Shown: piece after piece, positions 9,512 to 19,117 of the stretch
Layout of the letters: each line of letters opens with the position of its first letter
How positions within the stretch are numbered: position 1 is the stretch's first letter
From: Phycisphaerales bacterium
GTDB lineage: Bacteria; Planctomycetota; Phycisphaerae; Tepidisphaerales; Tepidisphaeraceae
Reading direction: 5' to 3'
DNA length: 64,000 nt
Assembly (NCBI GenBank): GCA_020847375.1
Contig: JADLCB010000019.1
Span: 186,001-250,000 of the forward strand
The notes under the pieces: generated by a model
Told to the model about the DNA's origin: nothing
Databases searched by the model: none
Seen by the model: only the letters and a program-made list of their open reading frames with translations
Made by a program: the position numbers and the translations under genes

Positions 9512-10387
9512 ATGCTCAGTGGCGCGATGACAGCCTTGGTGACGCCATTTCATCAAGGCAAGGTGGATGAACAGCGGTTTCGTCAGCAGGTTGAATTTCA
9601 GATTCAGCAGGGTATTGATGGCTTGGTGCCGGTGGGCACCACCGGCGAATCACCGACGTTGTCGATGGCTGAGCATGTGCGGGTGTTGGAAGTCGTGGTC
9701 GAGGCGTCCAACGGGCGCGTGCCGGTGATCGGCGGTGCCGGTGCCAATTCGACGGCTGAAGCGCTGGAATTGCATGGCGATGCCAAGCGCGTTGGTTGCC
9801 GGGCGTGCCTGAGTGTTAATCCGTATTACAACAAACCATCGCAGGAGGGTTTGTATCGCCATTTCATGACGCTGGCGGATCGGGTTGACCTGCACATCGT
9901 GCTGTACAATATTCCCAGCCGTACCGGCATTACCATGAGCCCGGCCACGGTGGCCCGTCTGGCGGAGCACCCGAATATCATTGCGGTCAAGGAAGCGACG
10001 GGGTCACTCGATATCGCCACGGAAATCCGTAGCTTGTGTGATTTGCCGGTGATCAGCGGAGACGATTCGCTGACGCTGCCGATCATGTCCATCGGTGGCA
10101 CGGGGATCATCAGTGTTTTGTCCAATTTATTGCCGCGGCAGGTCAAGCAGTTGGTGACACATGTTTATCAGGGCAATATCCATCAGGCGCAGTTGCTGCA
10201 TGTAAAATTATTCCCGCTGATCAAGGCGTTGTTTGTTGAAGGTAATCCGGTGGGAATCAAGGCAGCGATGCAGATTGCCGGTACGGATACAGGCGAAATT
10301 CGCCAGCCACTCTGGCCAGCCAGCCTGGCAACGCGGCAACTGCTGGAAAACGAGATGCAGAAGATCGGTGCGCCGTTGATGGTGTAA
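9512..10387 (+). CDS. dapA: 4-hydroxy-tetrahydrodipicolinate synthase
   Basis: DapA condenses pyruvate with aspartate semialdehyde, the committed step to lysine and diaminopimelate. The 291-residue TIM barrel carries GTTGESPTLS near residue 42, NPYYNKPSQEGLYRHF, YNIPSRTG with the catalytic tyrosine region, and IAVKEATGS with the Schiff-base lysine. The ATG at 9512 follows a strong GGGAAAGG ribosome site by a few bases; an in-frame TTG at 9482 is a less likely start. pdxJ lies upstream on the same strand, though a 135 bp gap leaves room for a separate promoter. Confidence 0.95.
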   Translation: MLSGAMTALVTPFHQGKVDEQRFRQQVEFQIQQGIDGLVPVGTTGESPTLSMAEHVRVLEVVVEASNGRVPVIGGAGANSTAEALELHGDAKRVGCRACLSVNPYYNKPSQEGLYRHFMTLADRVDLHIVLYNIPSRTGITMSPATVARLAEHPNIIAVKEATGSLDIATEIRSLCDLPVISGDDSLTLPIMSIGGTGIISVLSNLLPRQVKQLVTHVYQGNIHQAQLLHVKLFPLIKALFVEGNPVGIKAAMQIAGTDTGEIRQPLWPASLATRQLLENEMQKIGAPLMV

Positions 10388-10529
10388 GCGGGCAACCAGA
10401 ATAGACATTGTGCAGGTTTGCCGGCCGGATTTTTCAAGGCCCGCGAATTTCCTGATGCACGGTGTCCTGTATTTGATAAAAGACATGGCGGCGCGGCCGG
10501 TGAGGCTGATCCGCCGGGCGCAGTGGGAA

Positions 10530-11615
10530 TTACAGCACAACGCGATGGTTTCCTTCGTGCAGATAGTTCATCGTCTGCACTGTGACCATGGTCAGCGCGT
10601 CGATAAAGGTGCGCTGGGGGGAACGCATCAGGCGCAATTTCAACTCCTGACAGCGATCGATGATATCAACCAGAACCTGCTCGACGACGTATTGATATTC
10701 GCCCGTCCAACGGGAAACCATTTTGCGCAGATCCGGTTTGATCCGGCGCAGAAAGCTGGCAGCGGTACGGTTGCGGCGGTATTTGGGGTCGCTGCTGAAT
10801 AACTTGTGCAGGTCGGTGTCGAAGAATTCCGGCCAGTCTTCATCAAGATAGGTCATGCGCTTGTTGCGGTAATGTTCACGCAGACTCGTCGTCAACTGGC
10901 GCAGTGGATCGACAACCTGGCGACTGGTTACCGGCGGTCGCTGACCGGCGATTTCCGCCATGAGTTCATCGACATACTCGAGTTTACGCAGTGCGCCCCA
11001 GCCTTCATACGTCTGCCGCCAGCGTGAAGATGGCCGCAACCAGACGGCAAATGTTTCAGCAAAATCCTCAGCCGGGTGGGCCTGGGCGTACCACATATCC
11101 AGATGGACGACGTAACTCTTGCTGAAAGGCCGGGGTTGATACGATTCGGGGTAGGGCTGGGTGTAGGAACCAAAAAGTTGGCGATAGCGTTTGCGCCGAT
11201 GAAGACGGAATGCGTTATCAATGGCGTGGCCGCATTCATGCCGCAGAATACGCATGCACCAGGCGCGGGTTCCCCCTTCGACTTCCAGCATCTGCTGACG
11301 TTCCAGATCGCGCAGGCGGTCATGCGCCAGGTAGAAAGGAATGGCGATACCCGGTTTGCCGTCGGGGCTGAACCATTCGTTGCTTAACCAGCAACGGGGA
11401 TGGAACAGAATCTGCCGACGATCCAGCTCGCGGTAAAGACGGCCAATCTGCTCCTCCAGATCAGTGCGTTTGATCGTCAAATTAAGATCGCGAAAGCGCA
11501 AGTCGAGCAGTTTTTCATCGGGCAGGCGTGCCCACCAGAAACGGGATCGGCGACGATGGGAAACAGATGAACTAGCCACGGCGCGAAATGTAGCATCTGG
11601 TTGAAACAGACTCAA
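10530..11615 (-). CDS. Putative zinc metallopeptidase with HExxH motif
   Basis: A 361-residue protein resembling the putative zinc-binding metallopeptidase family seen in many planctomycetes. The motif RHECGHAIDN near residues 125-134 supplies HExxH, and HPAEDFAETFAVWL near 180-193 supplies the probable third acidic ligand, as in gluzincins. The N-terminal part (DLNLTIKRTDLEEQIGRLY) and the FHPRCWLSNEWFSPDG segment are typical of the family. There is no signal peptide, so a cytoplasmic enzyme is expected; the substrate is unknown. The assigned start is a TTG; a GTG 12 codons later is an alternative. Downstream it converges with dapA. Confidence 0.8.
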   Translation of the reverse strand: MSLFQPDATFRAVASSSVSHRRRSRFWWARLPDEKLLDLRFRDLNLTIKRTDLEEQIGRLYRELDRRQILFHPRCWLSNEWFSPDGKPGIAIPFYLAHDRLRDLERQQMLEVEGGTRAWCMRILRHECGHAIDNAFRLHRRKRYRQLFGSYTQPYPESYQPRPFSKSYVVHLDMWYAQAHPAEDFAETFAVWLRPSSRWRQTYEGWGALRKLEYVDELMAEIAGQRPPVTSRQVVDPLRQLTTSLREHYRNKRMTYLDEDWPEFFDTDLHKLFSSDPKYRRNRTAASFLRRIKPDLRKMVSRWTGEYQYVVEQVLVDIIDRCQELKLRLMRSPQRTFIDALTMVTVQTMNYLHEGNHRVVL

Positions 11616-11680
11616 TTACCGGCGGGCAGATCGCCTCATATTTGCCATAAAATCAGGTACTTTGGACAGCGACAATAGAC

Positions 11681-11748
11681 AAGTCCTGCCTGAATCAGCC
11701 GGGCGCCTTATTTCATGGCGCCAGCAACCGATTCAGACAGGACTTTTT
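11681..11748. terminator. Large nested inverted repeat between secretin and peptidase genes
   Basis: aagtcctgcctgaatc (11681-11696) is mirrored by gattcagacaggactt (11730-11745), with one mismatch. An inner gggcgcc/ggcgcc pair strengthens the structure. On the plus strand the stem runs into five Ts, but the gene that ends nearby (11794) is on the minus strand, where the stem is not followed by a T run. It could act as a terminator or protect the 3' end of the secretin mRNA. Confidence 0.55.
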
Positions 11749-11793
11749 CATGGACAGCACAATCAACGAGCGCTCTGATCCTTCAGCCCGGCA

Positions 11794-14700
11794 CTAGGGA
11801 TTTACCTGCGTGCTCAACAGCGGGAAAGACTCTTCCTCCCGCTCTTTGGTGATCAGGATGGTCGGTTTCACCAGGATCAGCAGGATCGTATCGTCCTTGG
11901 CATTGGAGCGATTGGTAAAGAGCCGCTTGATAAACGGTACCTTGCTCAATCCGGGGACGCCTTTTTCACGTTCAATTTCGCCCGACAGGGTCTGGCCGCC
12001 CAGCAGCAGGGTGCCGCCATCAGGTACGGTGACAAATGTCTGTACCGTGGTGACGTTTATGTCAGGTAGCTGCACCTGGGCACCGGGAACATCAATCGGA
12101 TTGCCGTTCTGGTCAACCTGAGTGCTTGACGATTGGAACCCGAACGTCGTGAAGCCGTTGAAACTGGTCAGGGTGGGCCGCAGGTCCATATCGACATACT
12201 TGCGGTCGGGACTGACAGCAGCCCGCACGAAGAAGATAATACCGGTACTCAAGGCACTGATTTCAGGATCGAACAGACCCACGTTGCCCACGACCGGCGT
12301 CAGGTCGGAAACATAATACTGCTGACGCACGACCAGCAGGATCGCTTCCTGCCCGTTGTAGAGGGTCAGGCGCGGGGCATTGACCGTCGAAGCCATTTGT
12401 GATGCCTGAGTGGCACGAATCAGGAAATTGGCCTGGAAATCATCCAGGAATGAACCCTGAATCGACAGGGACGGATCGCCGACAATTGAACCCAGCGAGC
12501 CGGGGATCGATGTCGAAGGATTTTGGGTAAAGTTCTCGGAGGACTGGTTCACACCGATGATTCCGCGCTGCGGGCCGCTGCCGTCGATGGAATTGCCAAC
12601 CCATTTATTGCTCAGATCGTTGAACTGGAAATCCAGATCGATACCAACGTCCTCAAGGAAGTTGCGGCTGACCGTCAGGAAGCGGGCTTCGATGGAAATC
12701 TGAACACCGCGCGCCTTACGGAGCTGAGCCAGGATATCGTTGATTGTCTGATGATTTTTCGGTGTTTGAACGATGACCAGAACGCCTGAACGCGGGCGCT
12801 CGGTGACGGTTCCCTGGGCGTCAACGTTGTTGTCTTTCCAGGAGTCTTCCGGGACGGCGTTCTTGATCATTTCCATGATCGCATCGAGGTCTTCCTGGCG
12901 ACGCTCTTCGGAATCATCATCATTACTACTGCTGCTGCCGCTGCGGCTTGAACTGCTGCTGTTACTGCCGCCAAACAGACCGCCGCCCCCGCCACCGCCG
13001 CCTCCGCCACCACCAAATAGACCACCGCCGCCACCACCGCCGCCGCCTCCACCAAAGAGGCCGCCGCCGCTACTGCCACCACCGCTGCCGCCACCACTGA
13101 CGGTGCCACTCTGGAGCAGAATGCTTTCATCAACGCGGTCAACTCTGCTGGGAGTCAGCAACAGGTCATTGATATCATAAGTACGGGGAATGAATACAGC
13201 ATTGGTGGACAGGTCATCGGCCGTCGAGATCGAAATGACCCCTTCTTCAATGTTGTAGTCCAGTTTGACCGGCGGGATCGTACTTGAACCAGCATCCTGC
13301 AAAACGACCTGCAGGGCTTTGCTCAGGCGTACATCGCGCAAACGGGCGCTGACTGGCGTTGTTTTATCAATGCCAGCGGTCTGCATCGCACCCCAGTTGA
13401 CGTAGATGTTGGCGCCGGTCAGATCGCGAAGAAAGTCGATGGCTGCGTCAAAGTTAACATGCTCAAAACGAATCTCCGGCAACCGGCGATTCAGAAGCTG
13501 CTGAACTTCAATATCTTCAGGAGAGAGCGCTTCTTCTTGCTGAACCAGACGATCGCGATTGCGGCTCAGTTCCGGCCAGTTGTCAGGATAGCGGAAAACG
13601 TCGTCGTAGGGGATCAGTTTTTCCTGGGCGTTATTCAACTGCAGTTCCAACTGATCCTGCTGCCTCTGGCGATAGCCACGCTGCTGCTGAAGGATGTACT
13701 GATCCTGCACCAGCGCCTGGACGGCATTGGCGTATTCATTACGCGGATCGAGCTGGAGAATCTGATCCAGCACATTGGCTGCTTCCTTGTAGTTTTTCTG
13801 ATCGATCAGGCGCTTGGATGTCGCCGTCAGTTGTTTGATCGTTTCGCGCCGATGCTGCTCAGTTTCGGCTGCCTGCGATGCGCGAAGCTTGGCGGCATCC
13901 TGATTGGCAGCATCAGCCTTGGCTTGGGCAGCAGCCTGTCGGGCACGATCCAGATTGGCCTGGGCGTTGGCCAGTTGGGTGCTGGCTTGGGTTGCCGCAT
14001 CGGGAGAGAGCATGCGCGCGGTGGACAAACGCACCCGAGCCTGATCGATTTTCTGCTGGGCAGCTTCGTGTTCTCCGCGGGCACTGGCCTGCTGGGCCTG
14101 CTGCAAATCCTGATCGAAAGCGTAATTGAATTCTTGAATGGCAATTTCGATCTGCCGGGCTTGCCGATCAAGCGTTCCCGTCGTCCGACCAGTCACGAGC
14201 GTCTGCATGGTGTCGCGACCTTGAGCGGCAGCTTCGTTGGCAGGATCGAGTTCAGCCGCCTGCGTGTAGAGCGTCAGAGCGACTTGATTATCACCGCGAC
14301 CTTGGGCAGCACGGGCCTGTTCAACCAGTGCCTGAGCCTTGAAGGAAGATTCCTGCTGGCGAACGCGCTCCAGACGAGCCGTTGCTTCCAGCGCCTGTTG
14401 GGCGTCAGCGTCGGCTTTGGCTTGCGCTGCGGCAGCGTCAGCCTTGGCTTGATCTTCTGCTTTAGCCACAGCGGCGGCATCAGCCTCGGTTTTAGTCTGT
14501 TGTTTCGCTTGGGCCTGTTCCTGCGCCTTGGCTTGGGCAGCAGCATCGGCGTCAGCCTTGGCCTGAGCGGCAGCCAGTGCCTGCGCCTCGGCCTCTTTGG
14601 CCTGTTCGATGCGCGTCAGAAATTTATTGGGAGAATCCTGAAACAGCCCCGGGCGATAACCCAGATCGCGGGCGTGTTCAAATTGCGTTTTGGCAGCATC

Positions 14701-15636
14701 CCAGTCTTTGGCGCGATAGGCTGTTTTGCCGGCTTCATACGCCTCTTTGGCTTGGCGGGAACGCTCTTCCTTGGATAATTCAGCCGATTGCTGATCGTCC
14801 GCTGGCTGGGCAGCTTCCGTCGCCGGTGCCTGCTCTGCAGGGGCAGCGACAACCACCTTGGCATTGGGGTCAGTCGCCTGCACCTGCTCAGGCGTTGCCA
14901 CGGTTTGAGGTTGTGGGGTGGCGGGAGCAGCAGCCACCAGCTTTTCATCGATGTCGCCGATGTAATCCTTGGGGCTTTTCTGGAACAGCGGGGCGCGGAA
15001 ACCGGCATCCTGAAGCTGTACGAACTTCTGCCGCGCTGCCTGCAAATCGCCGTTTTTGAACTCAGAGACTGCTTGACCGTAGGTGGCCCGCAGTTGTGCC
15101 TGTTCATTTTGTTGCTGGGATTCCGCGATCTGGATTTTTTCCCGCGATTTCTGGCGCGTGGCGCTGTCGGCAAACTGATTGCGTGAAGCCGCGCGGTAAT
15201 GCTGAATGGCCTGCTCAGGATTGCCCGCTTCCAGAGCCTGCTCGCCTTGTTCAAAAGCGGTGCGGGCGTCCTGGCGCTGACGGGCAGCCTCGGCAGTGCG
15301 GCTGAGGTTGTTGTTGAGTGATTTCCTGCCGCCGTCGTCGAGTTGGTCGGGATTGACCTGCTGCAACAGCGCCAGTGCTTCCTCGTACTGGTGGGCTTGA
15401 TAGAGCTTGATCCCCTGCGCCAGCTTCTCGGCGTCAGTAATCTCGACAGCCGGTGCGCTGGTGTCAGCCTGGGCAATGGCCTGGGTTGATTGAGCAACGG
15501 CGTCAGCAGCGCTGTTTTCTTCAGCCAGCGCGGTGGATATCACCGGAGTGGATATCGAGACCGCCAAGCTGAGAACCTGGAGGCGGCGAAGCCGCTGTGA
15601 CGTTGACAGTTTTGTTGAGTGAGTCGTGGGGTACAT
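11794..15636 (-). CDS. Secretin (type II/III family) with TPR and coiled-coil N-terminal region
   Basis: A 1280-residue outer-membrane secretin-like protein. A signal peptide (SLAVSISTPVISTALAEE) is followed by several TPR-like units (LAQGIKLYQAHQYEEALALLQ; FEQGEQALEAGNPEQAIQHYR; AYEAGKTAYRAKDWDAAKTQF; LYTQAAELDPANEAAAQG; LDQILQLDPRNEYANAV), Ala/Gln/Lys-rich coiled coil, then an N-domain (FEHVNFDAAIDFLRDLTGANI). A long Gly-run linker with LFGGG units and a Ser run precede the C-terminal secretin domain (ISIEARFLTVS; VPDGGTLLLGGQT; GVPGLSKVPFIKRLF; LLILVKPTIL). The start at 15636 has a GAAGGTG site and gives a good signal; 15675 is a longer alternative. No other secretion or pilus assembly gene is nearby. 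Confidence 0.87.
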   Translation of the reverse strand: MYPTTHSTKLSTSQRLRRLQVLSLAVSISTPVISTALAEENSAADAVAQSTQAIAQADTSAPAVEITDAEKLAQGIKLYQAHQYEEALALLQQVNPDQLDDGGRKSLNNNLSRTAEAARQRQDARTAFEQGEQALEAGNPEQAIQHYRAASRNQFADSATRQKSREKIQIAESQQQNEQAQLRATYGQAVSEFKNGDLQAARQKFVQLQDAGFRAPLFQKSPKDYIGDIDEKLVAAAPATPQPQTVATPEQVQATDPNAKVVVAAPAEQAPATEAAQPADDQQSAELSKEERSRQAKEAYEAGKTAYRAKDWDAAKTQFEHARDLGYRPGLFQDSPNKFLTRIEQAKEAEAQALAAAQAKADADAAAQAKAQEQAQAKQQTKTEADAAAVAKAEDQAKADAAAAQAKADADAQQALEATARLERVRQQESSFKAQALVEQARAAQGRGDNQVALTLYTQAAELDPANEAAAQGRDTMQTLVTGRTTGTLDRQARQIEIAIQEFNYAFDQDLQQAQQASARGEHEAAQQKIDQARVRLSTARMLSPDAATQASTQLANAQANLDRARQAAAQAKADAANQDAAKLRASQAAETEQHRRETIKQLTATSKRLIDQKNYKEAANVLDQILQLDPRNEYANAVQALVQDQYILQQQRGYRQRQQDQLELQLNNAQEKLIPYDDVFRYPDNWPELSRNRDRLVQQEEALSPEDIEVQQLLNRRLPEIRFEHVNFDAAIDFLRDLTGANIYVNWGAMQTAGIDKTTPVSARLRDVRLSKALQVVLQDAGSSTIPPVKLDYNIEEGVISISTADDLSTNAVFIPRTYDINDLLLTPSRVDRVDESILLQSGTVSGGGSGGGSSGGGLFGGGGGGGGGGGLFGGGGGGGGGGGGLFGGSNSSSSSRSGSSSSNDDDSEERRQEDLDAIMEMIKNAVPEDSWKDNNVDAQGTVTERPRSGVLVIVQTPKNHQTINDILAQLRKARGVQISIEARFLTVSRNFLEDVGIDLDFQFNDLSNKWVGNSIDGSGPQRGIIGVNQSSENFTQNPSTSIPGSLGSIVGDPSLSIQGSFLDDFQANFLIRATQASQMASTVNAPRLTLYNGQEAILLVVRQQYYVSDLTPVVGNVGLFDPEISALSTGIIFFVRAAVSPDRKYVDMDLRPTLTSFNGFTTFGFQSSSTQVDQNGNPIDVPGAQVQLPDINVTTVQTFVTVPDGGTLLLGGQTLSGEIEREKGVPGLSKVPFIKRLFTNRSNAKDDTILLILVKPTILITKEREEESFPLLSTQVNP

Positions 15637-16383
15637 AGCACCTTCAGCAAGAGGGATTCGTCGGGGCATGCACAAAAGAACCGATCGTTGTTGTCAGTCC
15701 AATGATGTTCATCCAAAAGGCTGGAGGTGTTTGCTTCCAGCCCGTCAATTGTTTTAGCATGCCGAGCGAAGGCCTGCAGGAATTATTCATGGGTTGATAA
15801 CAAGCTCGTTTGAGCTGCCGCAACCTGCTGAAAGCCGAATAATTCAATTCATGCCTCCACCGACGATACTGCAACTATTCAACACTCTAACCGACACGAA
15901 GGCCAAAAAGCCAAATTCGGCGGATCTTGCGACAGCCTATCACTTGATGGCTGCGGCTGTTACACGAGCAATACGTCCGACTCTTTTAACCCGTCATTCC
16001 GAGTCAGTTTTATTCCCAAATCCGACTGGTTAAAGCCTTGCAGCAGTACGATTATTTGCCACAGACTTTCAACAAGTGATTCAAGAATAAAAAAGAACGA
16101 GTCTTCCGTAAACAATCGTGCCATTTCGCCTGGTCTGTTTCTGCTCCTGCAGCCCCGCGGCATCAAGCGCTTTGGCAGACGTACAAGCGGTCGGCGAGTC
16201 TAAACGAACCACCGTTTGCATGCAAATAAAATCAATCATATCAGCCTTATTTATTTAGGGTTAGGTCCCATAGCCGGGATGAAAATAATTATCGGACAAT
16301 TCCCCGTAGTTATCCAAATTTCCTTTTTTAACGGTCGTAGTCGAAGACGTGAGGGTATGACGGAGATTAAGAGGGGGTCAATT
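15637..16383. other. 747 bp intergenic stretch, no gene recognised
   Basis: Between truB and the secretin gene. Short frames here show no family likeness or ribosome sites. A hairpin at 15719-15742 (ggctgga and tccagcc arms) is followed by TTTT when read toward the secretin gene, so it could be an attenuator in the secretin leader. The part around 16230-16340 is AT-richer than its surroundings. Otherwise nothing was identified. Confidence 0.5.
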
Positions 16384-17112
16384 TCAGCTTGGTTCAGCCT
16401 GAGTCAGATAGGTTTGTACCCTATCCGTTCTCAGCATGTCCAGCGTCGCAGCGTGGCTGATTGTGTATGGCCCGATTGCGCTGCGGCGCAGGGAGGTCAG
16501 ATAGCCGCCCGTTCCCAGACGTTTGCCCAGATCGCGCGCGATCGAGCGGATATAAGTGCCCCGTCCGCAGATGATTTTCAATTGCAACGTCGGCCAGAGG
16601 TAGTGCAGATTCTCAATGGAGTGAATCATCACTTTTCGCGAGGCCAGGCGAATCGACTCTCCCTGGCGCGCCAGCTGATAAGCACGGAGGCCGCCGACTT
16701 TCAGCGCGCTAAAATCAGGTGGAATTTGTTCAATCGTGCCAACAAACTCAGTCAGGGCGCTATTGATCGCATGGATCCCCGGATCGCCAGCACCGGCGAT
16801 GGGTTGTTCCGGGGCCTCAGGATCATCGGTTGCGGTATAGGCGCCCAATTTCACTGTCGCCAGATAGTGCTTGGGTTGGTCCATCAGTCGTTCGCATTGG
16901 CGTGTGGCTGAACCGACCAAAAGCAACAGGATGCCGGTGGCAAAAGGGTCGAGCGTACCGGCATGGCCTATTTTCGTCCTGCGCGGCAGCATCCGCTTAA
17001 CCACGCCGACCGCGCACGCCGATGTCATACCGGCGGGTTTATCAAGAATCAGAATGCCAGAAAGTGGTGAAGCCAAGCGAATCGAAAAAGTAATGCCCAA
17101 AATGGCGGCCAA
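16384..17112 (-). CDS. truB: tRNA pseudouridine-55 synthase
   Basis: TruB isomerises U55 in the T-loop of tRNAs. The 242-residue protein contains SGILILDKPAGMTS, the catalytic KIGHAGTLDPFATG with its aspartate, QIPPDFSALKVGGLRAYQLAR, and CGRGTYIRSIARDLG, all in the expected order. No ATG is available near the N-terminus; the assigned start is a TTG at 17112 and in-frame TTG codons at 17100 or 17076 would still keep the full domain. It appears to stand alone, 89 bp downstream of the STN-domain gene on the same strand. Confidence 0.93.
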   Translation of the reverse strand: MAAILGITFSIRLASPLSGILILDKPAGMTSACAVGVVKRMLPRRTKIGHAGTLDPFATGILLLLVGSATRQCERLMDQPKHYLATVKLGAYTATDDPEAPEQPIAGAGDPGIHAINSALTEFVGTIEQIPPDFSALKVGGLRAYQLARQGESIRLASRKVMIHSIENLHYLWPTLQLKIICGRGTYIRSIARDLGKRLGTGGYLTSLRRSAIGPYTISHAATLDMLRTDRVQTYLTQAEPS

Positions 17113-17201
17113 GGATTCAAGTCAAACTAAACGATGCGAAATTGGTCGCTGCGCCGATCGATGACCTGCCTCAGTCTTAGTCAGGCCGGCGCTGGCGCTG
17201 G

Positions 17202-18338
17202 TCAATTGGCAGCATCATCAGGCGAGGCGGTTGATGCCTTGAAACCTTCTTCGTTCATCATGGTCCGCAGTTTCTCGATTTCCTTGCCCGTTTTGAATTC
17301 GATGTATTGTTGGAGATCCGAGCCAAGCTGGTCTTGGCGGATAAAAACGTTCATGCCGTTGTCGAGGGTGAAATACCCAATCACCGGATTGCGCGCCGAG
17401 GTGGCTGAGGCGGTTGCGTTATACCAGAGATAGACGCCCTGGTCGTTGACGGTATAGGCCAGCCCGGTAATGCCTGCCAGCGTTTCCAGTACTTCCTTGA
17501 CGCTTCGACGCTGCACGTCAAGCTGGATGATCCGAAACTCCGGGGCAACGCGCTGTAAAGCGCCAGGTTCGATGACGAAATCAACCCCCGCCAGCGTCTG
17601 CAGCTCAATCAACACCTGGCTCAGCGGTACACCCTTAAGACGCAGATTTACGGTGCGCTCGCTGATCTGCATTGTGATCTGATCCTGCCGCAGCATGACA
17701 ATGATACTGTTGCCCCACGGATACCAGGTTGCGGTGGTGTTAGCGGCGAGTGTTTCCAGCGCATCAGCCAGTGTCGCGTTGCGCGGGACAAAGACATTCT
17801 GCGACGCCAGGGCTGACCCGACCCGGTTTTCAATGGCGAAATCACTTTTGATGCCCTGCAGTTTCGCATCAACCGCAGCAAGAAGCTGATCAGCAGTAAT
17901 CTGGCCGCTCTGACCAAGTTTGGTCGAGCGAAGCAGATCCAGCGCTTCCAGCTCCTTAACCGTCGCCCGCTTGGCCAGACGTTTGAGCGCGGGCATGGGC
18001 TGAAGTTCAATCGTTTCGTGGCGCAGTTGATAGGTCAAACCGAGTTTTTGTGTGATTGCATCCAATGCCTGGCGCAACGTCGTGTTTTTAATGGTGGCGG
18101 TGACGTTGGTCTGGCGTCCCCAGGGCAATAAATCCCATACCATCGGATCGGCTTCAATCGTCACACCGGTCTTTTCCGCGATTTGTTTCATCGCCTCAGG
18201 CAGGGTGCTGTTCAGCTCATCTTCATAGAGTTTGTCGAGCTGTTCATTGATCAGGGCGGAAGTCTGGGTGTCCTGAGCCAGCAGGGCAGCACTCGGCATC
18301 AACATCAGCAGGACAAGGAGAGCGGGCAACAGTCGCAT
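17202..18338 (-). CDS. Exported STN-domain (secretin/TonB short N-terminal) repeat protein
   Basis: A 378-residue protein with a signal peptide (LLPALLVLLMLMPSAALLAQ). It contains four segments of the STN type: TLPEAMKQIAEKTGVTIEADP near 44, TLADALETLAANTTATWYP near 186, PLSQVLIELQTLAGVDFVIEP near 238, and SVKEVLETLAGITGLAYTV near 278. STN modules occur at the N-termini of secretins and TonB receptors in the periplasm, but no barrel domain follows here. The gene is the last of a sigma / anti-sigma / STN set (gaps 135 and 109 bp), so it may be a target or a sensor arm of that system. A GAGGATT site precedes the ATG. Confidence 0.78.
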   Translation of the reverse strand: MRLLPALLVLLMLMPSAALLAQDTQTSALINEQLDKLYEDELNSTLPEAMKQIAEKTGVTIEADPMVWDLLPWGRQTNVTATIKNTTLRQALDAITQKLGLTYQLRHETIELQPMPALKRLAKRATVKELEALDLLRSTKLGQSGQITADQLLAAVDAKLQGIKSDFAIENRVGSALASQNVFVPRNATLADALETLAANTTATWYPWGNSIIVMLRQDQITMQISERTVNLRLKGVPLSQVLIELQTLAGVDFVIEPGALQRVAPEFRIIQLDVQRRSVKEVLETLAGITGLAYTVNDQGVYLWYNATASATSARNPVIGYFTLDNGMNVFIRQDQLGSDLQQYIEFKTGKEIEKLRTMMNEEGFKASTASPDDAAN

Positions 18339-18446
18339 GAATCAATCCTCGATGGATTTTGAATGATCAGTCATATCAATGGCAATCCATTTGCACATGA
18401 TTTGCACGTGCCGGACGGATCGATGTTTCGTCTGACCAGGCGTTTG

Positions 18447-18983
18447 TTAATACGGCAGGCTGCTATCATGCCCGTTGCCACTGACGCTGGCAATAACCAG
18501 CTTCGTTGATTTGACCACCATCGCCTCGTTGGTATTGAACGAGCTGCTGTTGGCTGATGGACCGATATGGATCTGCGCAACCGCCGGGGCCGCCGTTGTT
18601 TCAGCCCGTGGCAGCTCGACCTGTACCAGGGTTCGGCTGCTGCGGCTCATGCTGCTGGACATCCAGACACCGGCAGCGATCACCACGCAGGCAGCAACCG
18701 CCACACTGACAGCCTGTTTGACCCATTTGAACGAATAAAGTATCTGCGGCTGGGCATCACAGGCGCTGACCGCATCGCTGATCCGTGCTGACAGGGCGGA
18801 ATAATCCACCTCAGGAACCGGGCCGACATTTTTCAACAGCCGGTTGAGTTTCTGGTACTGCTCCAGTGCGACGGCTGCGGCTGAATCGGTCTCAAGCCAC
18901 TGGCGCAACTCCGCCTGCTGTGATGACGGCAGATCATCATCGATGTACTGGCTGATGCGAAATTCGAGGTCTTTGCTGATCAT
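18447..18983 (-). CDS. Probable anti-sigma factor, single-span membrane protein
   Basis: A 178-residue protein encoded just after an ECF sigma gene. The N-terminal 80 residues (LEFRISQYIDDDLPSSQQAELRQWL) resemble the cytoplasmic domain of RseA/ZAS-type anti-sigma factors, but the HxxxCxxC zinc site is absent. A hydrophobic span lies at about residues 87-107 (VKQAVSVAVAACVVIAAGVW). The rest, Ser/Thr/Ala-rich, would face the periplasm. A GAGGTAG ribosome site precedes the ATG. Identification rests on gene order and domain layout rather than on a strong motif. Confidence 0.75.
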   Translation of the reverse strand: MISKDLEFRISQYIDDDLPSSQQAELRQWLETDSAAAVALEQYQKLNRLLKNVGPVPEVDYSALSARISDAVSACDAQPQILYSFKWVKQAVSVAVAACVVIAAGVWMSSSMSRSSRTLVQVELPRAETTAAPAVAQIHIGPSANSSSFNTNEAMVVKSTKLVIASVSGNGHDSSLPY

Positions 18984-19117
18984 TTTCGTACTACCTCGTT
19001 TAACCGTGCCTGTTCATGACTCAAACAAATTCTGAAGTTGCGACCGTCGTATCGAACAAACCATTGTCTGTTGTCTGTCTATCGGCCGTCCCGATGCCGC
19101 TACCCGAATTTGTCTTT

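Noticed and set aside
12773..13180. Plus-strand frame rich in proline opposite the secretin gene
   Set aside because: It is the complement of the Gly-run linker of the secretin and has no start signal or family likeness.
13459..14778. 439-codon plus-strand frame opposite the secretin coiled coil
   Set aside because: It is an antisense artefact of the Ala/Gln/Lys-rich repeat coding; its hydrophobic Leu/Gly-rich composition reflects the complement.
15794..16166. Short frames in the gap between the secretin and truB genes
   Set aside because: None has a ribosome site, recognisable family or consistent codon use.
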